Shown here: in pieces, positions 39,802 through 39,964 of the stretch
Layout of the letters: each line of letters starts with the position of its first letter
Numbering within the stretch: the stretch's first letter is position 1
NCBI GenBank assembly: GCA_902795045.1
Contig: CADBJU010000011.1
Location: 1-39,964 of the forward strand
DNA: 39,964 bases
From: Oscillospiraceae bacterium
GTDB taxonomy: Bacteria > Bacillota > Clostridia > Oscillospirales > Oscillospiraceae
Direction: 5' to 3'
The notes under the pieces: generated by a model
What the model was told of the DNA's origin: nothing
Seen by the model: the letters and a program-made list of their open reading frames with translations, nothing else
The model's database searches: none
Program-made: the position numbers and the translations under genes

Positions 39802-39838
39802 AAAAAATGACGCTGCAAATTCGCAGCGTCATTTTTTT
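39802..39838 (+). terminator. Intrinsic terminator of acpP
   Basis: Stem ATGACGCTGC (39807-39816) and GCAGCGTCAT (39823-39832), extended by A/T pairs on both sides, followed by a 7-base T run. Nearly the same arm sequence occurs in the terminator at 2049. Confidence 0.9.
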
Positions 39839-39907
39839 GCGCATTGTCACAATCGAAAAAAGGAATTATGGGTATCGGCTTAACTCAGCAAGAACCAGCT
39901 CCCGGTC

Positions 39908-39958
39908 TGTCATTGCGAACCAGTGACCGATGTCACTGGTGTGGCAATCCGTACTCCC
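39908..39958. repeat. Family E palindromic repeat at the window edge
   Basis: ATTGC (39912-39916) pairs with GCAAT (39944-39948) and CCAGTGAC (39920-39927) with GTCACTGG (39932-39939). The block TGTCATTGCGAACC...GTGGCAATCCG is a widespread bacterial intergenic palindrome. The element may continue beyond the window. Confidence 0.75.
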
Positions 39959-39964
39959 AGCGGC

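Noticed and set aside
39870-39964. Open frame from ATG (about 39868) to the window edge
   Set aside because: Its AAGGAA site is too close to the ATG, and the frame reads through the family E palindrome, which often yields spurious short frames.

Overview
The window looks like chromosomal DNA from a high-GC, endospore-forming gut-type Firmicute, most likely a member of the Oscillospiraceae (Oscillibacter, Flavonifractor or Lawsonibacter-like). The evidence is the spoIIGA-sigE pair, a PolC-type replicase, HemZ, a CD1247-like zinc-ribbon protein, GGAGG ribosome sites, sigma-A promoters with 17-bp spacers, and strong G/C preference at third codon positions. No rRNA, tRNA, CRISPR array, prophage or transposase gene was seen.

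Layout. 1-711: 5' part of gap (reverse), cut by the window edge. 994-2052: a soluble histidine-kinase-like protein with no phospho-acceptor histidine. 2098-5355: a large secreted protein with a 262-residue tandem duplication and a BspA-type leucine-rich end. 5524-7979: hemZ and a P-loop kinase, one reverse operon. 8358-8855: a CarD-like regulator. 8904-14603 (reverse): response regulator, sensor kinase, M24B peptidase, efp, CD1247-like protein and polysaccharide deacetylase. 14757-16223: D-alanyl-D-alanine carboxypeptidase. 16494-20066: tatB-tatA-tatC followed by a flavin reductase that carries a twin-arginine signal. 20192-22298: a metallophosphoesterase and a CofE-like ligase. 22402-33342 (reverse): EamA-type transporter, pyrH, frr, uppS, dxr, rseP, ispG and polC, a housekeeping cluster for nucleotide, translation, isoprenoid and envelope functions that lacks cdsA. 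33486-35022: spoIIGA and pro-sigE, the mother-cell sporulation switch. 35091-35987: a CPBP-family membrane protease. 36175-39310: rpmH, rnpA, yidD, yidC and jag (khpB). 39561-39788: acyl carrier protein.

The most unusual property of the window is its load of small palindromic repeats. At least five sequence families (called A to E here) lie in the gaps between genes. In the EamA-pyrH-frr-uppS-dxr-rseP-ispG series every one of the six junctions carries a repeat, from four different families. Family A arms run straight into the stop codons of three genes, and one family C copy sits in the loop of what looks like the terminator of the carboxypeptidase gene. The most coherent functional module is the three-component Tat translocase followed by its own likely cargo, a flavin-dependent extracellular reductase, which suggests anaerobic respiration of an unidentified small organic acceptor. 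Promoter, terminator and operator calls were made by eye and are predictions.
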